Below, in pieces: positions 25,764-34,298 of a DNA stretch of 64,000 nucleotides (its first letter is position 1; each line of letters starts with the position of its first letter). This DNA comes from Antrihabitans auranticaus (lineage in GTDB: Bacteria > Actinomycetota > Actinomycetes > Mycobacteriales > Mycobacteriaceae): assembly GCF_016481275.1 (NCBI RefSeq), contig NZ_JAEMNW010000001.1, positions 744,001-808,000 on the forward strand, given 5' to 3'. Both the position numbers and the translations under genes were made by a program. The notes beneath the pieces were generated by a model, which worked only from the letters and a program-made list of their open reading frames with translations, did no database searches and was not told the origin of the DNA.

Positions 25764-26778
25764 CTACGCGAACCACTCCGGCATGCGTCCGGCCGCCTGG
25801 CGCGATGACCTCACAGCAGGGCAGGACTCACTGTTTGCCGACCGGCCGAGTCCGGCTGCCGAAATCACCTACCGCACACTGACATACGAGGTCACGGGCC
25901 GTATCGCCCGCATCACCTTCAATCGGCCCGAGCAGGGCAACGCGATCACCTCGGACACCCCGATCGAGTTGGCGGCGGCCGTCGAGCGCGCAGATCTCGA
26001 TCCACGAGTGCACGTGATGGTTGTTTCCGGCCGAGGCAAGGGGTTCTGCGGCGGGTACGACCTCTCGATCTTCGCGGAGAACGGCTTCGACTCCGGAGAC
26101 CAAGATCCCACCGGGACTGTGCTGGATCCGATCGTGCAGGCGCGCAATCACAATCCGTGGGGAACGTGGGATCCGATGGTCGACTACGCGATGATGAGTC
26201 GCTTCAACCGCGGCTTCGCGAGCCTGTTGTACGCAAACAAGCCAACGGTAGCGAAATTGCACGGCTTTGCCATCGCCGGCGGCACCGACATCGCCCTGTA
26301 CGCCGACCAAATAATCTGTGCGGACGATACGAAGATCGGCTATCCACCGACGCGAGTCTGGGGTATCCCCGCGGCCGGGATGTGGGCACACCGGCTGGGC
26401 GATCAGCGGGCGAAACGGCTCCTCTTCACTGGTGACTGCCTCTCCGGCAAGCAAGCCGAAGAGTGGGGCCTGGCAGTCGAAGCTCCACCCGCAGACCGCC
26501 TCGATGAGCGCACCGAGGAACTGCTGCAACGTATTGCGCGGATGCCGATCAATCAGCTGATCATGGCGAAGCTCGCTTTGAACAGCGTCCTGCTGGCACA
26601 GGGTGTCGCCAATTCCGGAATGATCAGCACTGTGTTCGACGGCGTCTCGCGCCATACGCGCGAGGGCTACGCCTTCCAACTTCGTTCGGCAACAGCAGGT
26701 TTCCGCGAGGCAGTGCGAGAACGCGACGAGCCCTACGGTGACTGGAAACGCGCACAATTCGAGAAGGGCGAGAAATGA
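25756..26778 (+). CDS. Enoyl-CoA hydratase/isomerase family protein (crotonase 1)
   Basis: A 340-residue crotonase, longer than the usual 260 because of an N-terminal extension of about 30 residues and an insertion after the first oxyanion loop (residues about 115-145). Key elements are NRPEQGNAI, RGKGFCGGYDL and GFAIAGGTDIAL, which form the CoA pocket and oxyanion hole. The TTG at 25756 has a GAAGGGA site and overlaps the TetR stop; ATG at 25783 is an alternative. It is followed by a second crotonase with an ATGA overlap. The exact substrate is unknown. Confidence 0.85.
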   Translation: MTDYANHSGMRPAAWRDDLTAGQDSLFADRPSPAAEITYRTLTYEVTGRIARITFNRPEQGNAITSDTPIELAAAVERADLDPRVHVMVVSGRGKGFCGGYDLSIFAENGFDSGDQDPTGTVLDPIVQARNHNPWGTWDPMVDYAMMSRFNRGFASLLYANKPTVAKLHGFAIAGGTDIALYADQIICADDTKIGYPPTRVWGIPAAGMWAHRLGDQRAKRLLFTGDCLSGKQAEEWGLAVEAPPADRLDERTEELLQRIARMPINQLIMAKLALNSVLLAQGVANSGMISTVFDGVSRHTREGYAFQLRSATAGFREAVRERDEPYGDWKRAQFEKGEK

Positions 26779-27554
26779 CCACGGTGAACGTTGCCAAAGA
26801 CGGACCGGTAACAACGATCTCGATCAATCGCCCCGAGGTCCGGAACGCGGTCGACGGTGCGACGGCTCAGGCGCTTGCCGATGCCTTTCGCGAGTTCGAC
26901 GCCGACGCGGACGCGTCCGTAGCGGTTCTGTACGGCGAGGGCGGGACCTTCTGCGCCGGAGCAGATCTCAAGGCGATCACCAGTGGTGGGGGGAACCGCG
27001 TCGCACCCGACGGCGACGGCCCGATGGGGCCGACGCGGATGAAACTCGGCAAACCGGTGATTGCGGCGATCAGCGGCTACGCTGTCGCGGGTGGACTCGA
27101 ACTTGCGATCTGGGCGGACCTCCGCGTTGCCGAAGATGACGCGGTCCTCGGCGTCTTCTGCCGACGTTGGGGGGTGCCGTTGATCGACGGTGGCACGATC
27201 CGGTTGCCGCGGCTGATCGGGTCAAGTGTGGCAATGGATCTCATCTTGACCGGACGACCGGTGGGCGCCGACGAAGCGCTGCGGATCGGACTCGTCAACC
27301 GCAAGGTCGCGAAGGGCACAGCACTGGCCGAGGCGCAGAAACTGGCCCGCGAGCTGGCGGCATTCCCCCAGGTCTGCATGCGTCAGGACCGCCTGTCCAT
27401 GCTCGAACAGGATGGCCTGGCCGAAGACCAAGCCATCCTGAACGAGCTACGCCACGGCTCGATTTCCCTGCAGAACGGAACCCTCGACGGCGCCACCAAA
27501 TTCGCCGGCGGCGCCGGAAGGCACGGTTCGTTCACCGAGCACCAGCAGGCTTAG
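26775..27554 (+). CDS. Enoyl-CoA hydratase/isomerase family protein (crotonase 2)
   Basis: A 259-residue crotonase of standard length. It shows NRPEVRNAVD, GGTFCAGADLKAI (first oxyanion loop) and GYAVAGGLELAI (second), followed by GVFCRRWGVPLIDGG. The usual catalytic Glu positions cannot be assigned confidently without alignment. The ATG overlaps the stop of crotonase 1, so the two enzymes are made together and may act in sequence on one acyl-CoA. The stop shares TTAG with the convergent ndh. Confidence 0.87.
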   Translation: MTTVNVAKDGPVTTISINRPEVRNAVDGATAQALADAFREFDADADASVAVLYGEGGTFCAGADLKAITSGGGNRVAPDGDGPMGPTRMKLGKPVIAAISGYAVAGGLELAIWADLRVAEDDAVLGVFCRRWGVPLIDGGTIRLPRLIGSSVAMDLILTGRPVGADEALRIGLVNRKVAKGTALAEAQKLARELAAFPQVCMRQDRLSMLEQDGLAEDQAILNELRHGSISLQNGTLDGATKFAGGAGRHGSFTEHQQA

Positions 27555-28825
27555 CCTGCCTGGCGTTGTTCGCGGACTTCCAGATCCGCCACCGGATCCG
27601 GTTCGGCGAAGCCGGGTCGCGCAGTACCGGCGAATGCGTACAGCCACGACGCGATCGCCGCGAAGCGGTTCCGGAACCCGACCAGGTAGAACAGGTGCAC
27701 GGCCAACCACGCGAACCAGGCGATGACGCCGCGGAACTTGATGTGGTCGTTCAGCTTTGCGACGGCGCTGAACCGGCTGATCACCGACATGCTGCCCTTG
27801 TCCCAGTAGGAGAATTCGGCCGCGGCCTTCTTCTTCCCACGGATGATGTCGGCGGCATGGCGTGCTTCTTGCATCGCGACAGGAGATTGCCCCGGGTAGC
27901 CCTTCAGCGACGTCATATCGCCGACGGCATAGATATTGTCGTATTCACCGACGGTGAGGTCGTCGTTGATCAACAACCTGCCCGCACGGTCGGTCTCGAC
28001 GCCCGTGGCCTCTGCCAGCACCTTCGCGAAACCGCCGGCCTGCACGCCCGCCGACCAGACAACCGTGTCAGCGGCGATCCGTCGTGTGGTTCCGCCCGGT
28101 CCCTTGACGGTGACAACACCCGCATCGATCGCGGTCACAAAGGTCTCCAGCAGCACCTCGACGCCGCCCTTGACCAGGGACTTCTTCGCGTACTCGGACA
28201 GGCTGCCACCGAAGGGCGGCAGTACCTCACCCACACCCTCGACGAGGGTGACGGACACTTCCTGCCGGTAGTAGCGCTTCGCGAGTTCCTTGATCTGGCC
28301 GGCAACCTCGACGCCGGTTGCACCGGCGCCGACGATGACGAAGCTCAGCAGCTTGCGACGACGGTCCTCGTCGGCGCTGCGCGCTTCGGCGAAGACACGT
28401 TTGATCTGCGCACGAAGCAATCGTGCGTCGTCGATCGTCTTGAGCGCGAAGGTCTGCTCCGCGAATTCGTCATGCCCGAAGTACGACTGTGCCGCACCGG
28501 TCGCCGCAATGAGCGAACCGTACGCGATCTTGTGCCGTTTACCGTCTGTCTCGTACGTCACAACAGCTGCAGCGGGGTCGATGTCGACGACTTTGCCGAG
28601 CCGAACGTCCGCATCCTTGTTGCGGCGCTGAAGGACCGTCTTGATCTGCGGTGCGATCTCGTCGGACTTCAAGACACCCGTTGCGACCTGATAGAGCAGC
28701 GGCTGGAACAGGTGCTCCGGTGTGCTCGAGATCAGCACATAGCTGATACCCGACTTGGTCAGTTGCTTCGCCGCTGCCAACCCACCGAAACCCGATCCTA
28801 CGATGACTACCTCTGCGCGCTCCAT
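27551..28825 (-). CDS. ndh: Type II NADH dehydrogenase (NDH-2)
   Basis: A 424-residue flavoprotein that oxidises NADH and reduces menaquinone without pumping protons. The two dinucleotide folds are marked by VIVGSGFGGLAAA (FAD) and VIVGAGATGVEVAG (NADH). YAVGDMTSLKGYPGQSPVAMQEA is split here as YAVGDM and PGQSPVAMQEA, the FAD/quinone-site region. A hydrophobic C-terminal segment (GVIAWFAWLAVHLFYLVG) anchors it at the membrane. ATG 28825 has GGAGG 6 nt upstream. It is divergent from a LysR gene. Confidence 0.92.
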   Translation of the reverse strand: MERAEVVIVGSGFGGLAAAKQLTKSGISYVLISSTPEHLFQPLLYQVATGVLKSDEIAPQIKTVLQRRNKDADVRLGKVVDIDPAAAVVTYETDGKRHKIAYGSLIAATGAAQSYFGHDEFAEQTFALKTIDDARLLRAQIKRVFAEARSADEDRRRKLLSFVIVGAGATGVEVAGQIKELAKRYYRQEVSVTLVEGVGEVLPPFGGSLSEYAKKSLVKGGVEVLLETFVTAIDAGVVTVKGPGGTTRRIAADTVVWSAGVQAGGFAKVLAEATGVETDRAGRLLINDDLTVGEYDNIYAVGDMTSLKGYPGQSPVAMQEARHAADIIRGKKKAAAEFSYWDKGSMSVISRFSAVAKLNDHIKFRGVIAWFAWLAVHLFYLVGFRNRFAAIASWLYAFAGTARPGFAEPDPVADLEVREQRQAG

Positions 28826-28890
28826 GAGAATCCTCCCTTTCACTCATGACCAACCTCCATGTAGCCACCAGATATTTCGCTACACAAACG

Positions 28891-28903
28891 CATCTTTCAG
28901 ATG
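28891..28903. promoter_or_regulatory. Candidate LysR binding site
   Basis: In the 97-bp gap between ndh and the LysR gene, the inverted repeat CATCT/AGATG (spacer TTC) contains an ATC-N5-GAT core of LysR-type character. A second pair, GTAGC at 28861-28865 and GCTAC at 28879-28883, lies next to it. This suits control of ndh or autoregulation. Confidence 0.4.
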
Positions 28904-28922
28904 ACTCTTATCTCGATTCGTC

Positions 28923-29798
28923 ATGAATAGAATCGTGGACGTGGAACTACGACAGCTCACGTACTTTGTCGCGGTCAGCGAAGAACTCAGCTTCAGCCGT
29001 GCCGCGGCCCGTTGTTTCATCTCGCAGTCCGCGATCAGTCACCAGATCACTCGACTCGAACGCGACCTCGACGTTCAACTCTTCGAGCGCACCACTCGAT
29101 CGGTTGTTCCCACCGAAACCGCGGCGCGGTTGCTGCCGCTGGCGAAGCAGATGCTCGGCCTCGAAACCGCGATCTACGCGGCTGCCCGCTCGTCGAATCA
29201 GCGAATCCGGCTGGCGGCGAACATGTCCTTTGCCACCCAATCGCTTTCGGCGATCTCGCGGGTGCGCGCGGACAACCCGGACACCGAAATCGAGTTCGTC
29301 ATAAAGAGTTTCCGCCAGCGCATCGCCGCGGTCGCGGACGGCGACTGCGATCTCGCTCTCATTCGCGGGACCGTCGACCGACAGGGACTGCGCGTCGAAC
29401 ATCTATGGACCGAAGATCTGACGATCGCGACAGCAGCCGCACATCCGTTGGCGGCCAACACCGAGGTCACGTTGGGCGAGTTGCTCACCTACCCGCTTCT
29501 GCTGCCACCCGAGCGCGATCAGGTGTTGCTACACAACGTGATTCGTGCTGCATTCGCGGATCTCGGTGCGGTACCGAACTACGGTCCGCCGATTCCGCCC
29601 GACCACACCGCAACCCTCGAGCTCATCAATCGACCCGACTCGTGGACCGTGCTGTACGCCGACCGCCCGACCGCCGGAATTGCCCTTCTCGAGGAGGCCG
29701 ATCGACGCTTGCGCATTCCGGTCTCTGCCGTCATCAGCGCCGACGCTCGGCCGTCCAAGATTTTGCGCGAGTTGCTCAGCGCTCTGCGCGGTACCTGA
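28923..29798 (+). CDS. LysR-family transcriptional regulator
   Basis: A 291-residue regulator. The winged helix-turn-helix begins at VELRQLTYFVAVSEELSF and includes CFISQSAISHQITRLERDL; the effector-binding domain covers about residues 90-290. ATG 28923 is used, but GTG 28941, directly before ELRQL, is the classical family start and equally likely. It is divergent from ndh, which suggests redox or respiratory control. The stop abuts that of the next, convergent gene. Confidence 0.88.
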   Translation: MNRIVDVELRQLTYFVAVSEELSFSRAAARCFISQSAISHQITRLERDLDVQLFERTTRSVVPTETAARLLPLAKQMLGLETAIYAAARSSNQRIRLAANMSFATQSLSAISRVRADNPDTEIEFVIKSFRQRIAAVADGDCDLALIRGTVDRQGLRVEHLWTEDLTIATAAAHPLAANTEVTLGELLTYPLLLPPERDQVLLHNVIRAAFADLGAVPNYGPPIPPDHTATLELINRPDSWTVLYADRPTAGIALLEEADRRLRIPVSAVISADARPSKILRELLSALRGT

Positions 29799-30950
29799 TC
29801 ACGCGCTCATGGAAACCGTTCTCGCGTGCGGATACTCGGCAGAACGGCGCTGGAAGGAAAGGATGCTCGGATTCTGGATCACACCGTTGCGGATCTCGAT
29901 CGCACGGCGGATCGTCTCGTCTCGATCCCACTCGGAGGGACCGCTCAGCACGGTCCGAAGGTAGGGCACGACCGCTTCGCTGATTTCCCAGGTGGCGGAG
30001 TTCCAGAGGTAGGACGGGCTGTGATCCACCGCGTAGTAGACGACGTTGTTTCCGACGACGAACGTCGGTTCATCGAAGGTGGTCGGCTTCGCCCAGCTGA
30101 AGCCCATTGCCTCGTCACATGACACGTCGACGATCATCGTGCCGGAAGCGAGCATCGGCAGGTCCTCGTCGGCAAGAAATGTCAACGGCGAATCCGTGTC
30201 CTGCAGAACACAGTTCACGATGATGTCGTGCTGCGCGAGAAATTCCGGCAGGGGCACGAGTCCGTCGTCGGTATGGACACGACTGCACCGCGTATTCGTA
30301 TCGTCGTGGTCGACCTGCACCATTCGCGCCGACGGAATCGGCGACGCGACCGCACTGATGCCACGCACGGTCAACACGTCGACATCGTGCACACCGTGCG
30401 CGTTCAGTGCTGTGATAGCGCCACGAGCAGTCGCACCGAAGCCGATGACCACTGCACGCAAGCGCCGACCGTAATTGCCCGTCGTCCCCGCCAGGGAAAG
30501 CGCGTGCAGCACCGAGCTGTAGCCCGCCAGTTCGTTGTTCTTGTGAAAAACGTGCAGGCTCAGCGAGCCTGACTCGGTCCAGTGGTTCATCGCCTCGAAG
30601 GCGATCAGCGAGAGCTTGCGGTCGATAGCAAGCTGGGTGAGCCGCTCGTCCTGCACGCAATGCGGCCAGCCCCACAGAATCTGGCCGTCGCGGAATTCGG
30701 CGAGGTCCTCCGCTTGCGGCTTGGCGAGCAGGATGACGTCACAGTCCTCGATCAGCTCACCTCGCGGCTTGATTCCGGCGACAAGATTGCCGAGCTCAGC
30801 GTCGGATACCCCGAAGTACTCGCCGTAGCCCTGCTCCACATAGATGCGTTCGCGCAGTTCAGGGTCGATTCGCTCGAAGTGCTGCGGATGAATCGGCAGA
30901 CGATGTTCGTTCTCTTTGCGCGATTGCGACATTATTCCGAGCTTGTACAT
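29799..30950 (-). CDS. Alanine dehydrogenase/PNT-family enzyme, N5-(carboxyethyl)ornithine synthase-like
   Basis: A 383-residue protein of the alanine dehydrogenase/pyridine nucleotide transhydrogenase family. It starts MYKLGIMSQSRKENEHRLPIH, of which the ENEHRLPIHP stretch matches the substrate-binding N-domain. The nucleotide fold is VVIGFGATARGA. It resembles N5-(carboxyethyl)ornithine synthase, an NADPH-dependent reductive condensation of pyruvate with ornithine; assignment to that exact reaction is tentative. ATG 30950 has a GGGGA ribosome site; the upstream open frame overlaps the RHH promoter and is not real. Confidence 0.75.
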   Translation of the reverse strand: MYKLGIMSQSRKENEHRLPIHPQHFERIDPELRERIYVEQGYGEYFGVSDAELGNLVAGIKPRGELIEDCDVILLAKPQAEDLAEFRDGQILWGWPHCVQDERLTQLAIDRKLSLIAFEAMNHWTESGSLSLHVFHKNNELAGYSSVLHALSLAGTTGNYGRRLRAVVIGFGATARGAITALNAHGVHDVDVLTVRGISAVASPIPSARMVQVDHDDTNTRCSRVHTDDGLVPLPEFLAQHDIIVNCVLQDTDSPLTFLADEDLPMLASGTMIVDVSCDEAMGFSWAKPTTFDEPTFVVGNNVVYYAVDHSPSYLWNSATWEISEAVVPYLRTVLSGPSEWDRDETIRRAIEIRNGVIQNPSILSFQRRSAEYPHARTVSMSA

Positions 30951-31099
30951 GAGATCCCCTTGGGTTACCGATGCACACCCAGAATGCTTCGAATCGGAGG
31001 TGGCGCAGTCTTGAATGACCGCGCACGAACGCCGCCGATACGTCGAGCCTACCCGTGCTGTGCCGTCGGCACGACCAGAGTACGGGTGCCAGCATGGTG

Positions 31100-31134
31100 T
31101 TGACACGGCACCATTGTGGTGCCATATTGGTGCC
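31100..31134 (+). promoter_or_regulatory. Promoter and TGGTGCC operator array of the RHH-DUF4097-ABC operon
   Basis: A consensus -35 TTGACA (31100-31105) is followed after 17 bp by CATATT (31123-31128). Over the promoter lie an inverted repeat GGCACCA (31107-31113) / TGGTGCC (31117-31123) and a further direct TGGTGCC at 31128-31134, 11 bp on and immediately before the ATG. Such arrays of short half-sites are typical of ribbon-helix-helix repressors, and the first gene encodes one, so autoregulation is strongly suggested. Confidence 0.75.
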
Positions 31135-31632
31135 ATGAATCTTTCGCCCTACGTCGAGAACCTTCGCCGCGAGCTGGCGGTCGCATCCGAAGCCGGCGGC
31201 GAGGAGTCCCGGGCTCTCGCCGAACGCCTCAGCGCCGCTTTGGAATCCGCTACTCGCCTGACCCTCCTCGACGCGCTGACGGCAGCGTCGGACGAGATCA
31301 CACGCGATATGGCACCTGGCTCCGTCTATGTCAGGCTGCGCGGCCGCGACGCCGAATTCGTCGTCACACCCCCACCTGCACCGCACGAGCCCGCGCCGAC
31401 TCTCACCACTTCGGCCGTCGTGATCGATTCCGATGACACCAACATGGTCCGCATCAACCTGCGCCTACCCGAGCAGCTCAAACAGCGTGTCGAAGAGGCC
31501 GCCGGCGGCGAGGGCATGTCAGTTAACGCGTGGCTCGTCCGCGCGGCGACCGCAGCCCTCGATCCCGGCGCGTCACGCACCGAACGCAAGAGCGCGTCCA
31601 GCAGCAATCATTTCTCCGGCTGGGTCCGCTAG
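31135..31632 (+). CDS. Ribbon-helix-helix (CopG/HicB-like) regulator
   Basis: A 165-residue protein. The C-terminal part (about residues 100-140) is a ribbon-helix-helix fold: MVRINLRLPEQLKQRVEEAA, then GMSVNAWLVRAATAAL. The N-terminal 75 residues are helical and of unknown function, with a possible strand pair (SVYVRLRGRDAEFVV). It is the first gene of an operon with a DUF4097 protein and an ABC exporter, 42 bp before the next start. Half-sites over its promoter point to autoregulation. It is not part of an obvious toxin-antitoxin pair. Confidence 0.8.
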   Translation: MNLSPYVENLRRELAVASEAGGEESRALAERLSAALESATRLTLLDALTAASDEITRDMAPGSVYVRLRGRDAEFVVTPPPAPHEPAPTLTTSAVVIDSDDTNMVRINLRLPEQLKQRVEEAAGGEGMSVNAWLVRAATAALDPGASRTERKSASSSNHFSGWVR

Positions 31633-31674
31633 CACCCCTCCGGCTCCACTTTTGCACACGAGAAGGGCACAGCC

Positions 31675-32526
31675 ATGCCAACTTTCGATACACCCGAACC
31701 CGTTTCCGTCGCAATCGAACTCGCAGTCGGTGACGCCCGACTGACGGCGGGCGACCGCGTCGACACCGTTGTCGAGGTCCTCCCCCGCAACTCGGCCAAG
31801 AAGGCAGACGTCAAGGCGGCCAACGAGACAACTGTCGACTTCGCCGGTGGCCGCCTCCGCATACACGGACCCAAGGCCGGCATCTTCGGCTCGGTCGGAT
31901 CGATCGACGTGACGATAGAAACGCCGTCGAAAGCCCAACTCGACGTCGATCTTGCGGTCGGTTCGCTGCGCGCGAACGGTACGTTCGGCGATTGCCGCGT
32001 CACGAGCGGCGTCGGCAACGTGCACCTGACCGACGCCGGAGCCCTTCACGTGAAGACCGGCGCCGGCGATGTCACGGTCGGCCGGGTCGGCGGGCGCGCA
32101 GAGGTGACCACCGGATCCGGCGACGTACAGATCACGCGGATCGACGGGTCGGCAACGATCAAGAACTCGAACGGGCGCAGTTGGGTCGGCACAGTCACCG
32201 GAAATGTGAACGCAAAGTCGGCAAACGGCAGCATCGTCGTCGACAGCGCACACGGCACCGTCTCGGCGAAGACTGCCAACGGCAGCGTCCGGATCGGCGA
32301 AGTAGTCCGGGGCTCGGTCCTGCTCGAAAGCGCAATGGGCGAAATCGAAATCGGCGTCCGCAAAGGCACCGCCGCGTGGCTCGACGTGAGCACCAAGTTC
32401 GGCAATGTGCACAACACACTCACGCAGGCCGCTGGACCGGAGACGAGCGACGAGACCGTCGAGGTCCGCGCCCGGACCGCGTACGGCGACATCGTCATCC
32501 ATCGGACAGGAAGGGCAAGCAAATGA
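31675..32526 (+). CDS. DUF4097 beta-repeat protein
   Basis: A 283-residue protein dominated by short repeated strands with a Gly/Asn/Asp pattern (for example SGVGNVHLTD, TGAGDVTVG, TGSGDVQITR, NSNGRSWVG, SANGSIVVDS), typical of the DUF4097 right-handed beta-helix. There is no signal peptide or membrane helix, so it is predicted cytosolic here. An AAGGG site precedes the ATG. Its stop overlaps the start of the ABC ATPase gene (ATGA), so its level is tied to the exporter. A scaffold or sensor role for the transporter is inference. Confidence 0.85.
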   Translation: MPTFDTPEPVSVAIELAVGDARLTAGDRVDTVVEVLPRNSAKKADVKAANETTVDFAGGRLRIHGPKAGIFGSVGSIDVTIETPSKAQLDVDLAVGSLRANGTFGDCRVTSGVGNVHLTDAGALHVKTGAGDVTVGRVGGRAEVTTGSGDVQITRIDGSATIKNSNGRSWVGTVTGNVNAKSANGSIVVDSAHGTVSAKTANGSVRIGEVVRGSVLLESAMGEIEIGVRKGTAAWLDVSTKFGNVHNTLTQAAGPETSDETVEVRARTAYGDIVIHRTGRASK

Positions 32527-33467
32527 CCACTACCCAATTCGCCATCGCCGCAGCGGGACTCCGCAAATCCTATGGTGCGAAGCTGGTTCTCGACGGCATC
32601 GATCTCCACGTTGCCGAGGGCACGATTTTCGCGCTCCTCGGCCCGAACGGCGCGGGGAAGACGACCGCGGTCCAGATTCTCTCGACCCTGATCGAACCGG
32701 ACGCCGGCGTTGTGCGCGTCGCGGGACACGACGTGGCTGCGGATCCGGAATCGGTGCGGTCGGCGATCGGCGTCACCGGTCAGTTCTCAGCCGTCGACAA
32801 CCTCTTGACGGGCGAGGAGAACCTCCTTCTCATGGCGGATCTGCATCACCTGCCGCGAGCGCAGGGCCGCGCCCGCGCGGCCGAGCTGCTCGAACAGTTC
32901 GACCTGATGGAGGCGGCGACGAAGACAGCCGTCACATATTCGGGTGGCATGCGACGCCGGCTCGACCTCGCCATGACGCTCGTGGGCGCACCCCGCATCA
33001 TCTTCCTCGACGAACCGACGACCGGGCTCGACCCGAGAAGCCGTCGCAACATGTGGCAGATCATCCGCGATCTCGTTGCCGACGGCGTGACGATCTTCCT
33101 CACGACTCAGTACCTCGAGGAGGCCGACCAGCTCGCCGACCGCATCGCTGTGCTCGACCACGGCACGCTCGTCGCGGAAGGCACTCCGGCCGAGCTGAAG
33201 CGTTTGGTCCCCGGCGGGCACATCAGCCTCCAGTTCGCGGATGCGGACGAACTCGAAGCAGCGGCGCACGCCCTCGGCGCTGTGGCCCGCGACGACGCCG
33301 CACTCACCTTGGCGGTCCCCAGCGATGGCGCCGTCCAATCGCTGCGCACGGTGCTCGATCGACTGCATTTCGAATCCATTGCAGTCGAGAGCCTTTCGAT
33401 TCACACGCCCGATCTCGACGACGTATTTCTCACTCTCACAGGCACAGCGAAGGAAGCGGTCCGATGA
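32523..33467 (+). CDS. ABC exporter ATPase (DrrA-type)
   Basis: A 314-residue nucleotide-binding subunit. Walker A GPNGAGKTT, signature YSGGMRRRLDLA, Walker B IIFLDEPTTGLD and the H-loop-equivalent TTQYLEEADQLADR are all present. The C-terminal extension of about 80 residues (from GGHISLQF) is the DrrA-type tail. It pairs with the permease at 33464 through an ATGA overlap and with DUF4097 upstream in the same way. DrrA-type exporters move drugs or lipids out of the cell; the substrate here is unknown. Confidence 0.92.
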   Translation: MTTTQFAIAAAGLRKSYGAKLVLDGIDLHVAEGTIFALLGPNGAGKTTAVQILSTLIEPDAGVVRVAGHDVAADPESVRSAIGVTGQFSAVDNLLTGEENLLLMADLHHLPRAQGRARAAELLEQFDLMEAATKTAVTYSGGMRRRLDLAMTLVGAPRIIFLDEPTTGLDPRSRRNMWQIIRDLVADGVTIFLTTQYLEEADQLADRIAVLDHGTLVAEGTPAELKRLVPGGHISLQFADADELEAAAHALGAVARDDAALTLAVPSDGAVQSLRTVLDRLHFESIAVESLSIHTPDLDDVFLTLTGTAKEAVR

Positions 33468-34243
33468 GCACTCTCACCTACGCGGTCAGCGACTCGGCAA
33501 CGATGTTGCGGCGCAACCTGAAACACGCCAAGCGGTATCCGGCCCTCTCCCTCAGCACCGCCGGCATGCCGGTGATATTTCTGCTGCTGTTCGTGTACGT
33601 CTTCGGCAATGCGCTCGGTGACGGCATCGGGGGCGGCGGCCGGGCGGGCTACGTCAACTATCTCGTCCCCGGCGTCATCATGATGACCGTCGCGTCCGGC
33701 ACGATGTCGACGGCGATCTCGGTGTGCACCGATATGGCCGAAGGTATCGTCGCCCGCTTCCGCACTATGGCGATATTCCGGCCGTCGCTGATGACGGGTC
33801 ACGTGATCGGCAGCATGATTCAAACGCTCGCCAGCCTCGCAGTCGTCTTCGGAATCTCGGTACTGGTCGGCTTCCGTCCCACTGCCACACCTGTCGAATG
33901 GCTCGCGGTGTTCGGCTTGCTCGCGGCGCTGACATTTGCGCTGACCTGGCTGGCGGTAGCGTTCGGCCTCGTCTCGAAGACGCCGGAGGGTGCGAGCAAC
34001 CTGCCGTTGCCGCTGACGCTTCTGCCGTTGATCGGAAGCGGCTTCGTCCCAACGGATTCGATGTCGAGCGGCCTGCGCTGGTTCGCGGAGTACCAGCCGT
34101 TCACTCCAGCGATCGAGACCTTGCGCGGACTGCTGATGGGCACCGAAATCGGCAACAGCGCCGTCATCGCCCTCGGGTGGTGCGTCGCGATCACACTGAT
34201 CGGATACTTCTGGTCGCGAAGTCTTTTCAATCGCCCCATCTAG
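33464..34243 (+). CDS. ABC-2 type exporter permease (DrrB-type)
   Basis: A 259-residue membrane protein with six predicted helices. The ABC-2 signature region near the C-terminus is FAEYQPFTPAIETLRGLL. The start overlaps the ATPase stop (ATGA). Together with the ATPase it should form a two-subunit DrrAB-like exporter under control of the RHH regulator. It ends the operon; the amidase begins 55 bp later with its own ribosome site. Confidence 0.9.
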   Translation: MSTLTYAVSDSATMLRRNLKHAKRYPALSLSTAGMPVIFLLLFVYVFGNALGDGIGGGGRAGYVNYLVPGVIMMTVASGTMSTAISVCTDMAEGIVARFRTMAIFRPSLMTGHVIGSMIQTLASLAVVFGISVLVGFRPTATPVEWLAVFGLLAALTFALTWLAVAFGLVSKTPEGASNLPLPLTLLPLIGSGFVPTDSMSSGLRWFAEYQPFTPAIETLRGLLMGTEIGNSAVIALGWCVAITLIGYFWSRSLFNRPI

Positions 34244-34298
34244 CGAACACCCCTACCCAGCGTGCACTCTGAAAAGGCCACCATCGCAAGGGAGACAG

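Noticed and set aside
25756-27554. Gene duplication creating two identical crotonases
   Set aside because: The two proteins differ in length (340 and 259 residues), in their oxyanion loops and in insertions, so they are old paralogues rather than a recent duplication.
31015-31134. Extended start for the RHH gene
   Set aside because: It would place the TTGACA promoter and TGGTGCC sites inside the coding sequence; the ATG at 31135 follows them directly.
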